Shown piece after piece: positions 10,042 through 19,683 of a stretch of DNA of 64,000 nt. The DNA lies in assembly GCA_030704615.1 (NCBI GenBank), contig CM060731.1, positions 73,266,756-73,330,755 of the forward strand, in the 5' to 3' direction. The notes beneath the pieces are model-generated. The model searched no databases. It had not been told where the DNA came from and was given only the letters and a program-made list of their open reading frames with translations. The translations under genes were made by a program, and so were the position numbers. The stretch is from Takakia lepidozioides. Taxonomy: Eukaryota > Streptophyta > Takakiopsida > Takakiales > Takakiaceae. How positions within the stretch are numbered: the first letter of the stretch is position 1; each line of letters opens with the position of its first letter.

Positions 10042-11211
10042 TTGTTACTACAACCACACCACAGCCACCACAGCCTGAGGTATGGGGCAATGCTGCTTTT
10101 AAACCCACCTAAAACTCCAGCTGCAAGGGAGTACAGTAGGGCTATGATTATGCCCTTCAACCAAATTCCCATCATGTTGGATTTAGCTTGGAAAGAATTT
10201 AGTCCTCCGCAGTCATTCGCACATTACTACCAAATCATGCGTATTTGGCTGCCAGTGGCAACTAGGACTAAAGTTCTTCCGAACAATCGACATATTGAGG
10301 ATCATCACTTTGCACAATACTGGCATGAGGCAAGTACAATGTTGAAGGAATTATTTGCCTTCCAAGTTGTACATGGATTCATTTATACCAAGACCAAGGA
10401 GGTAGTAGTAAGTATTGTCATGGGATGCGGGTTATACTACGCTGCTTGTTTTCTGGTACGTTATCACATTGAGCAGCACAAGATGCAATCGCGCTTTCTG
10501 AGTTATTCCAGTGGGGATCATTGGATCTTACCTTCAGTGCCACCTCATATGTACCTATATGAGGCAAAAGTTATGATGCAAAAGGATTCTCAAATTCGTT
10601 CATGGTTTCAAGCGGCCTGGAACAATTTGTCAACACAGAAATTCGGCATTGATGATATTTTCTATAAGGGACATGTGGCATGGAAATACTTGCGCGGTGC
10701 ACAAGCAATTGGTACCCCACTCACCTGGACAGACAAGGAGCTCAGTGTCTACACCAATTTTGCTGTTCAGCGGTTACAGCAAGTTGTAAAATATAAACTT
10801 CCAGACATGGTAGGACAACATTGTATGCCCCAGAGGATTCCACAAAAAGTTCGACAATTAAAACACCTGAGAGGCGATGAGGATTCTGATACAACTGTTT
10901 CTTCAGCGGATTCTTTTGACATGCGAGAAGACTATGCAATTCAGATGGCAGAGAAGAAGCGACGGGGGTCTCCTATGCCTGAAAGGTTACCTCGATATCA
11001 GCCTCCAGAGGGCCTCACTTATCCGGGTAGTGTTCAAACATCTCCGTCAACCAGTGACAGACCTCGGGCTCGTACACACAGTCCACCACGAAACTCTCAA
11101 CGTCAGAAAGGTGCTTACTCACAAGGGTTTGCTAATCGCAATCAGAAAACCGTGAGGACACGGCTTTTTGAGAGGGGAAGGGGTAATGTTAGAGGACTGT
11201 CTGGGACTTAG
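10042..11211 (+). CDS. Unknown 389-residue ORF in the env position of second gypsy family
   Basis: A long open frame that ends 25 bp inside the 3' LTR. I recognise no family. It starts with a Pro-rich linker. A helical domain (MPFNQIPIMLDLAWKEF, HYYQIMRIWLPVATRTK) follows, then a hydrophobic stretch that could span a membrane (VVVSIVMGCGLYYAACFLV, near residues 125-145). The C-terminal 110 residues are basic, Ser/Pro/Arg-rich and look disordered. There are no zinc knuckles and no polymerase motifs. The location between pol and LTR is that of env-like genes, but the single hydrophobic segment does not establish an envelope protein. An inserted gag from another family is an alternative. Confidence 0.55.
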   Translation: MLLQPHHSHHSLRYGAMLLLNPPKTPAAREYSRAMIMPFNQIPIMLDLAWKEFSPPQSFAHYYQIMRIWLPVATRTKVLPNNRHIEDHHFAQYWHEASTMLKELFAFQVVHGFIYTKTKEVVVSIVMGCGLYYAACFLVRYHIEQHKMQSRFLSYSSGDHWILPSVPPHMYLYEAKVMMQKDSQIRSWFQAAWNNLSTQKFGIDDIFYKGHVAWKYLRGAQAIGTPLTWTDKELSVYTNFAVQRLQQVVKYKLPDMVGQHCMPQRIPQKVRQLKHLRGDEDSDTTVSSADSFDMREDYAIQMAEKKRRGSPMPERLPRYQPPEGLTYPGSVQTSPSTSDRPRARTHSPPRNSQRQKGAYSQGFANRNQKTVRTRLFERGRGNVRGLSGT

Positions 11212-12194
11212 ACACTTATACGGGATCTGTAGGGTACCCTTAATTTTTGCACAGACTGAGACCAACAGGAGCCTTAGGGGTGACAGCAGCGCACTGTAGA
11301 GAGGGGTTACACAGCCCGTCACAGTCATCACAGCCAACACAGCCCGTCACAGTCGTCACAGCCGACACAGCCAGACACAGTCAGCACAGCTCGTCACAGC
11401 ACGACACAGCCATCACAGCCAACACAGTCCGTCACAGCCGACACAGCCACACAGCCAGTCACAGCCCGACACAGCCACACACAGTCGCACAGCCAGTCAC
11501 AGCCCGTCACAGTTTCACACAGCCAGTCACAGCTGTCACGACCATAGGGAACGGAGAGCAGGACAGGGAACGACTATGGGGAACAACACCTGCAAATGGA
11601 ACATGTTAGTTCACGGACGACGGTTAGTGAGGGAAACGGTTAGAGCCACGGGTAGGAAAATAAAAAGGAGAAACAAGGACTGAGAGGATGATTATTCGGG
11701 GAAGCACTTCACGGGGAACACTTCTTGGTCATGGAGGGGAGGGGATCGGGCGAAGAGTACGAAAAGAAGCAAAGATGGAGAGCACGGTGAAGGAGGAGAG
11801 ATGATTAGTAGATGCTTGTTATATGCAAAGCTGTAGTGATATTGTAGAGCAGATTAGAGACACAATGGCTTCGGCCTGATACCTGATAAATCATAATCTG
11901 ATACTTATACGATACAATCACACTGTGTAGAGAGATCTGAGTGAAGCTGTGGAATGAATGATGAGTTGATGGAATCCGATAGATTGATGAAGCTGATACT
12001 TAAATTATCACTAGTAAGGTAGCTAACATGAATGCGGAAAGGAAAACAAATAGGAAAAACCCCCATGATACACTAGTTGTAGGTCATGACTGATTGTTCT
12101 GAGCGGGCTGAGTACTTAGAGATTTCCAACTCTTCTATCTTGGAGTTTCCGCCTCGGATAGCGAAGGGATGGGTGAGTAAAAGCCGCGCGACAG
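11187..12194 (+). repeat. 3' LTR of second gypsy family (1008 bp, TG...CA)
   Basis: Begins TGTTAGAGGACTGTC and ends CGCGCGACA. It matches the solo LTR at 37992-39045 along its whole length, including the opening block, the CACAG minisatellite and the closing AAAGCCGCGCGACA. The five bases after it are GTTAT. The matching target duplication would lie at the missing 5' end. Confidence 0.9.
11315..11545 (+). repeat. CACAGC-type minisatellite inside the LTR
   Basis: Degenerate tandem repeats built from CCCGTCACAGTCGTCACAG and GCCAACACAG. The same array, with a different arrangement and copy number, is at 38117-38410 in the solo LTR, which accounts for part of their length difference. Confidence 0.85.
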
Positions 12195-12359
12195 TTATGA
12201 AGTCATGCTGATCGCACTGCCTGAATTGAGTGCTTCAGCGCACTCAGTTATGGCGGTGCATGAGCAATGACTCTGAACCAGTTCCATCCAGAATGGGTCT
12301 GCACTCCCACCCAGATGTGCTATGAAACATTCCTCACTAATTATTGTCATCTTCATCGC

Positions 12360-12950
12360 AGATCCGTCTATTTGAGGCCGTCTGTCTCGTGAGGGTACAT
12401 CCACTGTCGACTCCCACCACAGTGGTGGAGTTCGAGCTTCATGGGGGATGATGTTTCATAAACGAGAGGTTCGATCCTGTCGTCGACGACATGCACTACA
12501 ACTTTGTCGACTCCAACGTATGTTTGCGAAAGCCAAATGGAACGCCTTGGAGAGGGGCCCGTGAAAAAAACCCGGCTTTTATCCAAACAATCATTGAGAG
12601 TTGTTCTCGGCCAGGGGCCCGCATCATAGATCTCACTCTCGGCACACGTTTCTCTTCTTGCCTTTGTCATCGATTTCTTTTCTTCTGCACCTTCTTTACT
12701 CAATATTCTAAAACTCTAATTCCTTCAATTCGTCTCTTGCAAGCGCTTCTTACCATGCTTGCAAGGCAGATGGCAGGCACTTGTTTGGTATGGAAGGAGA
12801 TGCAGATATTTTCACTGGCCTCCTTGCCGAGTTGCAAGGGGGCGCGTCTACCTCCAATGTCAAGGATGTCACTACGCAATTGATATCCTCGACGGTGACG
12901 ACAAAGACCTGGACAATGACTTTTCATGTGAGTAAGTTCATTTTCTGTCT
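12360..12950 (+). pseudogene. C-terminal half of a DNA methylase-like gene (beta-class amino-methyltransferase)
   Basis: The first segment (from 12491) reads KPNGTPWRGAREKNPAFIQ, then ESCSRPGARIIDLTLGT (near 12595-12651). After an apparent intron (about 12653-12730) comes ACKADGRHLFGMEGDADIF (near 12755-12810). In beta-class N6-adenine/N4-cytosine methylases the C-terminus carries the SAM-binding pattern V-L-D-P-F-x-G-T-G...A-C...G-R...G-I-E-x-D, which these pieces follow closely. The catalytic DPPY-type motif should lie upstream, but the LTR ending at 12194 is there instead. A further exon may start after CTGATTGCAG at 13030. I infer a gene truncated by the retrotransposon. Confidence 0.5.
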
Positions 12951-13835
12951 ATTTGATCCCTATGTATATGCTCTGTCGCATCCCCTTCTGTTGTCTGATT
13001 GCTATCCAAATGGTGCATTTCTGATTGCAGGAATGTGACCGCACTCTCGTGGCCCCTGTCTTCCATATACTTGTGGGACTTGTGCTGGAGCCCACCTCCT
13101 AATTATGTCCTTCCCGATTACGCGAAAGACATTGCTCGTGTGCAAACAACTGTGCTTTCTCCCCTACCCTTGCATTGGAGTTCCAGGAAGACGCTTAGGC
13201 ACCTCTTCATAGATGATAGTGTAGCAGTTTCAGGTGGTAGCAGTGTGTGACACCACCTATGGATGTACTTGAGGGCATTCATTTATGGAACATGAGGGGA
13301 CACACTCTCCGTTTTCCGTTGCACCACCATTTCTTCCCACCATCCATCGTAATGAGCACGGACTACAATGAAATTCACATCCCTGCATTGAAACATTCTC
13401 TCCCCCGCATCCTGCAAATTTGAAAGTGTTTTCCTTCTAATCATTGTTCTCAAATTCAACCGTGTGCATTCAATAAAAATTTCTCAACAGAGATGAATAT
13501 GTGCATAGTCCAGTATACGGTCATTTGACATATGCCATCACACCAATATTTGGTTGGATGGATGGAGGATGAATGTTTTTGGATGGATGAACCCCGATTG
13601 GATGTACACTATGGATGAATGTTGCATGCATGGATGGTCCCATGGATGATGTCAGTGCGCAGTATCATGCACAGGGGCGGGATGGCGAGGTTCACTGTCG
13701 GGGTTGAGGTGGGTCCCTAAGGCTGATAAGGGTTAGGGTTTCTGTTTGGGGTTGCAGGGTTAATATGGATGAAGACGTGTTTCTGCGGTAATGGATCCTC
13801 TTCCACGGAAATAGACGCCGCATCTTTCCCAAAAT
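12951..13835. other. Non-coding stretch with a GGAT simple repeat
   Basis: A short possible exon of the methylase-like gene lies after the acceptor at 13030. Otherwise I see no coding signal. At 13545-13650 there are many GGATGGATGAAT repeats. Confidence 0.5.
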
Positions 13836-14467
13836 CATGCCACGTGTCCTAGGCTCACGCCAGGCTCTTGGGCTCACGTGGCTAGGCTCACACTCTAGCA
13901 TCCCCCGGCAACGGGGACGCCTAATCATAGTCATTGATAAGACCGTAATAATTGACTGCGAATCCATGTCAGCTTCACGTGGAACGGAAGGGATATGCCA
14001 CGTGTCACGACAAAGGGAAGGTGACAAGGTCCTCACGACTGGCATATACGACTTTGGAGGATTAATCCCAGGACAACACGTGGAGAATACAAGGAACGAC
14101 ACGTGGCACGACAGGGTGACTTCCACAGATTAACCCCCAGGACAACACGTGGATTAGGCTGGACATGACGAGTGGCATGACAGGGTGAGGGAGAGGGGGT
14201 CTTCCAAGACTGGCATGTATGACTCACGACGACTAACCCAGTGCCACACGTGGCGCAAATGGGACATGACACGTGCCAGGACAATGGGCTTCGGGAGGGG
14301 CTTTTGTGACTGGCATGTATGACTTCGGACGTTTAATGCCAGGTCCACACGTGGAGATCAAATTACGCAGGGTGGGGGTGGTCGTTATGACTGGAACATA
14401 TAACTTCCATGGTGCTGTGTCTGGATATAGTCTGGATATAGCACGTGGCACGCGTATGGGCGAACAC

Positions 14468-14499
<32 letters not shown>

Positions 14500-14512
14500 A
14501 GTGGCACGTGCC
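13836..14512. promoter_or_regulatory. Cluster of about eleven CACGTG sites in degenerate repeats
   Basis: CACGTG, mostly as ACACGTGG or CACGTGTC, occurs near 13842, 13876, 13998, 14079, 14100, 14145, 14249, 14269, 14349, 14441 and 14504. Several lie in repeats of roughly 100 bp that also contain GACTGGCATGTATGACTT and GGACATGACACGTG. In plants, CACGTGGC is bound by bZIP (ABRE) and bHLH factors. The cluster is just outside the Mutator-like element. It could be promoter DNA, or a subterminal repeat region of another transposon. Confidence 0.5.
14468..14495 (+). repeat. Run of 28 G
   Basis: Uninterrupted poly-G between ACAC and TTAAAG, capable of forming G-quadruplexes. The true length is uncertain, because such runs are poorly sequenced. 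Confidence 0.9.
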
Positions 14513-14664
14513 GGAGGCTCTGTGGATGGGAGGTAATCTAATCTGGTGCCGCTACAAAAATGCACAAAGCTGCAAAGTCTATGTAGACTTCCAAATGCCT
14601 GAGCAGAAGATGTATACACTGGCATCTCTCGGACTAGTGCAATCCTAACACATGGCAGATGATG

Positions 14665-14880
14665 GGGGGTTGCTATTCCATGAGCTCATGAGCGGGCATG
14701 GCTCACCCATGAGCCGCAAAGTAACACACTTCGAATTTCGGCAGATTTTTTTCGGGCCCAAAACTATAAAATAATCAAAAATCGAAATTTCCGCGCTCAT
14801 GCTGGAAGCACTCCGCTCATGAGTACCAGTGTACGCTCATGACTTGGAGCCCAGGCTCATGGACCGCTAGGCCAGGTCAT
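14665..14880 (+). repeat. Left terminal inverted repeat and subterminal GCTCATGAGC cluster
   Basis: After the 21-bp terminus, motifs CTCATGAGC, CCATGAGCC and GCTCATG recur about eight times to 14880. They are matched in inverse orientation at 21940-21995. Confidence 0.7.
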
Positions 14881-15034
14881 AGAAAAACTGAATTCTGGGC
14901 AATAACGGCACCGAAATTATCCCAGATGCAGAGACGCAAGCGGAATTAGGATCCGGGTTTGCAGACTCCGAAAACGCAATGGCGACCTATAACCGTGGAT
15001 AGTACTGTTGCAGAAGTGCATGATGGTTGGGTAT

Positions 15035-15405
15035 AACGGCGCCGTAATTGGGCACAGGAAAAGAAATAGCCGGCTGAAGGCTCGGGAGTGAAGCCAACAA
15101 CGGTGAAAGTAATTGGGCTCCGCCAACCAAATACCCGGCTGCATCCTCCGGAGTGCAGGCGATAACGGCGCCGAAATGGGCCCCGAAAATCAAATACTCG
15201 GTTGAAGCCACCGGAGTGCAGCCGATAACGGGGCCGAAATTGGGTCCGGAAACCAAATACCCGGCTGAAGGCTAGGGATTGCAACCAATAACGGCGCCGA
15301 AATTGACCTGCGGAAACAAAATTCTCGGCTGAAGCTTCCGCACTCCATCCAATAACGGCGCCAAAATTGGGCTCCGGAGAGCAAATACCCGCCTTACGGT
15401 AAGGG
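15035..15405 (+). repeat. Tandem repeat of 63-65 bp containing TAACGGCGCCGAAATT
   Basis: CAAATACCCGGCTGAAG-type landmarks fall near 15064, 15128, 15191, 15254, 15317 and 15382, a spacing of 63-65 bp. Each unit also holds GGAGTGCAGCC and TAACGGCGCCGAAATTGGG, with point variation. Decayed units extend left to about 14890. The array ends about 80 bp before the start region of the next gene. Confidence 0.85.
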
Positions 15406-15489
15406 AGGCCTTGCTCTCATTTTGCTCTTCACTCTTCTCTGTTGTGCCCATCTCCTCCCTGCTTTGAGTTCGTGCTATGTCGTGAGGCC

Positions 15490-16041
15490 ATGTCGTGCCC
15501 GAATCACATCTATCGACGCCAGACGGGAGTCATTTTCCCGAAAGCAGACGACATCATTGTTTTCCTGGATGTTTACAGGGACGATCCTCGACTTGTCCAG
15601 CTGAGAGCAATGGAGTTTCTTCCAGGATTGCACGATTCTCCTGGACCCCGGCTGGGGAGCAGGTGGTTCCTACGCATCATGGACTTGGACTTTCCGCATG
15701 AGTGGGAGCCGAACAGATCACGCACAGCGTTGCTGTATCGCTGGAATTGTTGCGAGTGGACGTATGATGAGGGCATAGGTAAAAACTTTACATGTGGACG
15801 GACTGGCTCGGAAAGTGGGGACATTCTCTTCAGTTATGAGGATGAGGAGGAGGGGAACACAGGGCCCACTGTGAAAATGTCCTTCTACCAAGGGGGCGCT
15901 ATCGATAAACACGACATCCTCGTTAGTTTCAACCGGGCGACAGAAACCACTGACATTTTGTTCAAATATAGGCACCCGGTCACTCAGGAGGTCCTTGAGA
16001 GGCCAGTTAGAGTTCCTTCTTCTTGGGCGAGGGGACCATAG
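15490..16041 (+). CDS. Unknown protein, about 184 residues
   Basis: I do not recognise this protein. The open frame extends upstream to 15442, but I prefer the ATG at 15490 (MSCPNHIYRRQTG), since the upstream residues (MCPSPPCFEF) look non-coding. Composition is ordinary globular: IFPKADDIIVFLDVYRDD, RWFLRIMDLDFPHEW, an acidic loop SYEDEEEGN, and beta-like C-terminal strands (KMSFYQGGAIDKHDILVSF). There is no signal peptide or membrane segment. It is a single exon with a TAG stop at 16039-16041. It lies inside the Mutator-like element, directly after the 63-bp array, so that array may act as its promoter region. It could be a captured host gene or an element gene. Confidence 0.55.
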   Translation: MSCPNHIYRRQTGVIFPKADDIIVFLDVYRDDPRLVQLRAMEFLPGLHDSPGPRLGSRWFLRIMDLDFPHEWEPNRSRTALLYRWNCCEWTYDEGIGKNFTCGRTGSESGDILFSYEDEEEGNTGPTVKMSFYQGGAIDKHDILVSFNRATETTDILFKYRHPVTQEVLERPVRVPSSWARGP

Positions 16042-16726
16042 GTCTTGCATGCTAGAGTAGACATGTTTCGACTCGCCGACACTCATGGCACATACATTTT
16101 CATTCAGAAATCAAGCAGCTTCCCTGTGCCATATGGGGAATATACATGCTTGGATAATCTTCTGTTAAGGTTTTTGCAATTCACTGCCAGTATGCTGGGA
16201 CGTGTCCTTTGTCGTATGGATTGTTGTTTGCACAAAGTGCAGTATGCAAATGCTGGAATGTGTAGTAGGACCCTTCCCACTGGGACACAGAACTAGCAAT
16301 CGTGTAAAGACATCACATTTGCAGAACAGTAACAATGTATTTGTAGCAAATTGGAGTCTTCTCATAGAGGTGGACGAAAACGCCAGGATGGGCTGCGAAA
16401 TCACTACAAATTGAATGAAGAGCAGTAACAAGGAAGCACTATGCAGTACATAGACCATAAACGGCGCTGAAATAGGCCTCAATGCCCGTTAATCTCCACA
16501 CAATGTATGCTTTACTCGGATCCATTTGTAGACAACCAAAATAAAAAAAGCATGCGCATGCCATCCATGGCCAAAAACCACATTCTCATGTATTGCGGCA
16601 CCAAAATTCACATGTAGCCATGGCGATGCGGCACCACCAAGTGTATAATTCCTCCAAAAAAAATAGGATGCAAGAAGATGAATGTAATATAATTGCCACT
16701 TTCTCCTTCCCGAATGTGGAATGTCA
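16042..16726. other. Non-coding spacer with single GGCGCT/GGCACC relics
   Basis: No convincing coding sequence. Isolated decayed copies of the palindromic core occur near 16461 (CGGCGCTGAAAT) and 16597 (GCGGCACCAAAATTC). Confidence 0.5.
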
Positions 16727-17143
16727 AGCAGTCCGACCAGTGTCCTGCCGTAGGGCCTTGTGCAGCTCGTTGAAACTCAGTGTTGGAGCATGGATGAAGA
16801 CGTCCACTGCGGATATGCAACTCATGCGCTTCAGAAAAATGTAATAAAGGTGTTTGCAGGGGACGTATGCTGCATTCTTCGATTCCATAACAAGGAAGTC
16901 CTCACAGTTGCAAGCTGGGTACTGTGAAACCGTGATTGTATACACGACACTGCGCGCAGCAGACCCGGCTGTTGACAACTGAAATATGCGCCCCATCCCG
17001 GGGTGAGGAACATCCCTGCAACCTTGCACTATGCAGGGCATTGCAAGAGCGTTGGCCATCCTGGTGTCGTTCGCCTTTGTTGGTGGCCGCCGTCTTTTCA
17101 GTTTCCCCCACCGATGGGTGGGCCAAGCTGCGGGGTCACCCAC
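16727..17143 (-). pseudogene. SWIM zinc-finger protein fragment (MURA-like C-terminus)
   Basis: SWIM fingers (CxCxnCxH) bind DNA or protein and occur at the C-terminus of Mutator-type transposases and of FAR1-like proteins derived from them. Here YTITVSQYPACNCEDF (CxC at about 16903-16911) is followed 15 residues later by CKH (16850-16858), then LYYIFLKRM. The N-terminal part is basic (WGKLKRRRPPTK). The catalytic DDE region expected several hundred residues upstream is absent. A second minus-strand open segment at 17136-17375 may be the preceding exon, but it has no recognised domain. Its position inside inverted ends with a 10-bp duplication supports a Mutator relic. Confidence 0.65.
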
Positions 17144-17519
17144 CGGTATGCGGGGCGAAGAGCTTCTCGTGGGAGGAGGATGACGACTGGGAATTGGATT
17201 TCGTGGAACGTATTTTAGCTTTCAGAGAATCAGGATGGAAGTACACGTTTACCCAAACACGGGAGTCCATGTTGAAGACGGGACCTCTCGGTACGCTCCG
17301 CAGCGAAGTCCTGCAGTGAGAAGAGTGTGTCCTACCTAATAACACAAATGATTTTCTGGAGGATTCCGTATCCAACAGGATGGGTGATCAGTGCACGTAA
17401 AGATGAAGGTATGTAACGTACGTTACAAAAACGGACGACAACAGCAAGTTCACATCGGATATTTGGTGCCTGAATTGTAATGTACAACCACTTGGGCTAC
17501 AATAAATCAGGCCTTCCCA

Positions 17520-19160
17520 TGAATTTCGGCACCGAAATCTGGATGAACATCTCTGTCATGTAACAACTTTGGAAGCCAGGGGATGAATTCCGGCGACAGA
17601 AATAGTAATTTGTTCACCTCATGAAACTGACCAAGCATCCAACGGATGGATTTCGGTGCCGAAATTCGGATGAACATCTTCTTCATCAAATTGTTTCTGC
17701 ACATGAGGGTTGAATTTGGATGCCAAAATACAGATGAATGTGTTCCTGATTACAGTCGTGATTCACCACGTGTCCGGATATCAGTGCCGACATCCGAATG
17801 ACAGTAATCCTGAATCGGCAGAATGGATGTATTTCGGCGCCGAAATTCATTCTTCATCTCCTTTTCCGACCCTAATTCTGCTGCCCTGCGGATGGATTTC
17901 GGTGCCGAAATTCATCTGAAGTCTTTTTTTTTTTTTTTTTTTTCTTTGCGACAGATGAACTTCGGCGCCGAATCTCATCCAAGTCCTCCCTTCTAATTTT
18001 CCTTTTTCTTCGCGAGCAATGAATTTCGGCGCCGAAATTCATCCGAAGTCCTCCCGAAATTTTTTTTTTTCTTCGCCAGCAATGAATTTCGGCGCCGAAA
18101 TTCATCCGAAGTCCTCCCGAAAAAAAAATTTTTTCTTCGGGAGCAATGAATTTCGGCGCCGAAATTCAACCGACTCCATCCCTCCAAATTCTTTTCAGGG
18201 TTTGAGCGCCGGATTTCGGCGCCGAAATTCATCCAATGCCCTCTCTCCAATATTTATTTTTCTTTGAAATGGATGAATTTCGGCGCCGAAATTCATTCTT
18301 ACTGTCCGCAATGAGTAACTCTAATATTACATTTTCTATGCGACGGATGAATTTCGGCGCCGAAATTCGTCCAAACCCGACACTTACTATTTGCTTCTGG
18401 ATGATATAATTTTCCGTAAATCGTTGGAAATACCCCGTTCCGACGAAGATAACAGGAATATTCTGCATTTAATGGAGAAATCGGCATATTGAACCCATTC
18501 TGTCAAAATTAATTGTATTTTAGCCGTTTTTTTCATTTGAAACCGACAGTATCCATTAAGTGGTCTTTTTCGCACGGGACGTTGCCGCACATAAAGTATA
18601 ATTTCGGCGCCGAAATTATAGTTAAATGTCCAGAAATGGCAAGTCCAACAGGCATGGACAGCATCCGTCAGAGGCAATGATGGCGGCAAAGCATAGCATG
18701 GTGCCGATTTAGTCTTCGCTCTGGATGAATTTCGGCGCCGAAATATGGATGATTTCACCTCGTCTACGCGTGGACGGAGATATTCGTAATGAATTTCGGC
18801 GCCGAAATATGGATGAAATGTGCCCAAGTGCAGCCGTTTCCACTGTTCCGGAATTAATTCCGGCTCCGATATCCCACTGACAGGTTTGCTCATGACGAAT
18901 GAGGACTTGGGAAGCGATGAATTGCGGCGCCGAAATTTGTAAGTTTGTGTACGAAAGCACTTGAATAGGATGAATTTCGGCGCCGAAATTCATCCGTCCG
19001 CTGATGAAACGTACCGACCTGACTGTTGAATGTCATAGGCAGGGGATTTTCATGGCGGTTGGGTTTCATGATGTGCGGATATTTCATTCAATGTCGGCTG
19101 CTCCGGGAACAGCATCCGGTGAACGGAAGGTATTTCGGTGCCGCAATTCGGATAAACCAT
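17520..19160. repeat. Array of palindromes with core ATTTCGGCGCCGAAAT
   Basis: At least eleven intact cores and several one- or two-base variants occur. The longest perfect palindrome seen spans 28 bp (18968-18995), extending the core with GGATGA on the left and TCATCC on the right. Start points 18021, 18084, 18148, 18211, 18275 and 18349 are spaced 63, 64, 63, 64 and 74 bp. Spacers between them are T-rich (CTTTTTTCTTCG-like). Further copies are near 17832, 18601, 18726, 18789, 18918 and 18971, with variants near 17525, 17650, 17893, 17957 and 19131. The array is non-coding: reading frames across it simply repeat NFGAEIH or EFRRRNS. Confidence 0.9.
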
Positions 19161-19683
19161 CTTGTACTGGTGGCTGGAACTGGCACGCGTCGTGTTCCAG
19201 TCGACTTCATCCGTGCGAACGTGTCAGGGGTCACAATCTCTTCATCACCCATACGGCAGAAAGTGGTGGACGGTGGCAACGCTTCGGGAGACGTGGCTGC
19301 TTACACATCTGCTCGTGTAGAGTGGTTGCATGTTCCACCGCTTCGCTCTCTCGCTCCTTGCCCTTCTGCAGTGACATTCTCCTGCGTTTCCTCTCCTTAT
19401 GCGGCATAGTGGTAGCATAGAGTTTGTGGAAGGTCAGGTGACTCCGGCAAAGAGAAGGAGGACGCGGGATTTTGGGAAGCCGCCGACGACACGACTTAAG
19501 CTCCGTCTCATGCATGAAATGTAGACCTCGTTATCCGGAGACTCGGATCGCCCACCAGTGAGAGATTCGTGCTTTGCGGATGTGAAGCACTCCATACGCA
19601 ATATTCCTTTTACACCTTTTTTTTTGCGTGCAGTGTCTCATGTTTTCCTGTTTGTTTGACATGGGAGCTGGGGAGGGATCGCA

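Larger units (their letters stand above)
5832..12194 (+). mobile_element. Second Ty3/gypsy family, 5'-truncated composite element with 3' LTR
   Basis: In order: gag, a nucleocapsid with three zinc knuckles, an aspartic protease, an RT fragment, a coiled-coil ORF, a 389-residue ORF and a 1008-bp LTR (11187-12194). Near 9303 the RT passes straight into the coiled-coil ORF, so RNase H and integrase are missing. The 5' LTR is not visible. The simplest explanation is that copy A inserted into gag, leaving the 5' part to the left of the window. A solo LTR of the same family sits at 37992-39045. Confidence 0.8.

Noticed and set aside
11290-11560. CRISPR-like regular repeats
   Set aside because: The CACAG units have no constant repeat/spacer structure, sit in an LTR and recur in the solo LTR; the DNA is eukaryotic.
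12460-12490. GGTTCGATCC resembling a tRNA B-box
   Set aside because: No A-box at the right distance and no cloverleaf pairing; the segment lies in the methylase-like region.
13690-14630. Minus-strand frames of 130-144 codons across the CACGTG cluster
   Set aside because: They follow the repeat units, one runs through the poly-G tract as poly-Pro, and no domain is visible.
14946-15384. Minus-strand frames of 60-110 codons across the 63-bp array
   Set aside because: They repeat the same phrase each unit (FGAVIGCTPVAS-like) because the unit length is close to a multiple of three; not a gene.
17860-19000. Several open frames of 60-90 codons across the palindrome array
   Set aside because: They only translate the repeat (NFGAEIH, EFRRRNS) on either strand and have no other content.
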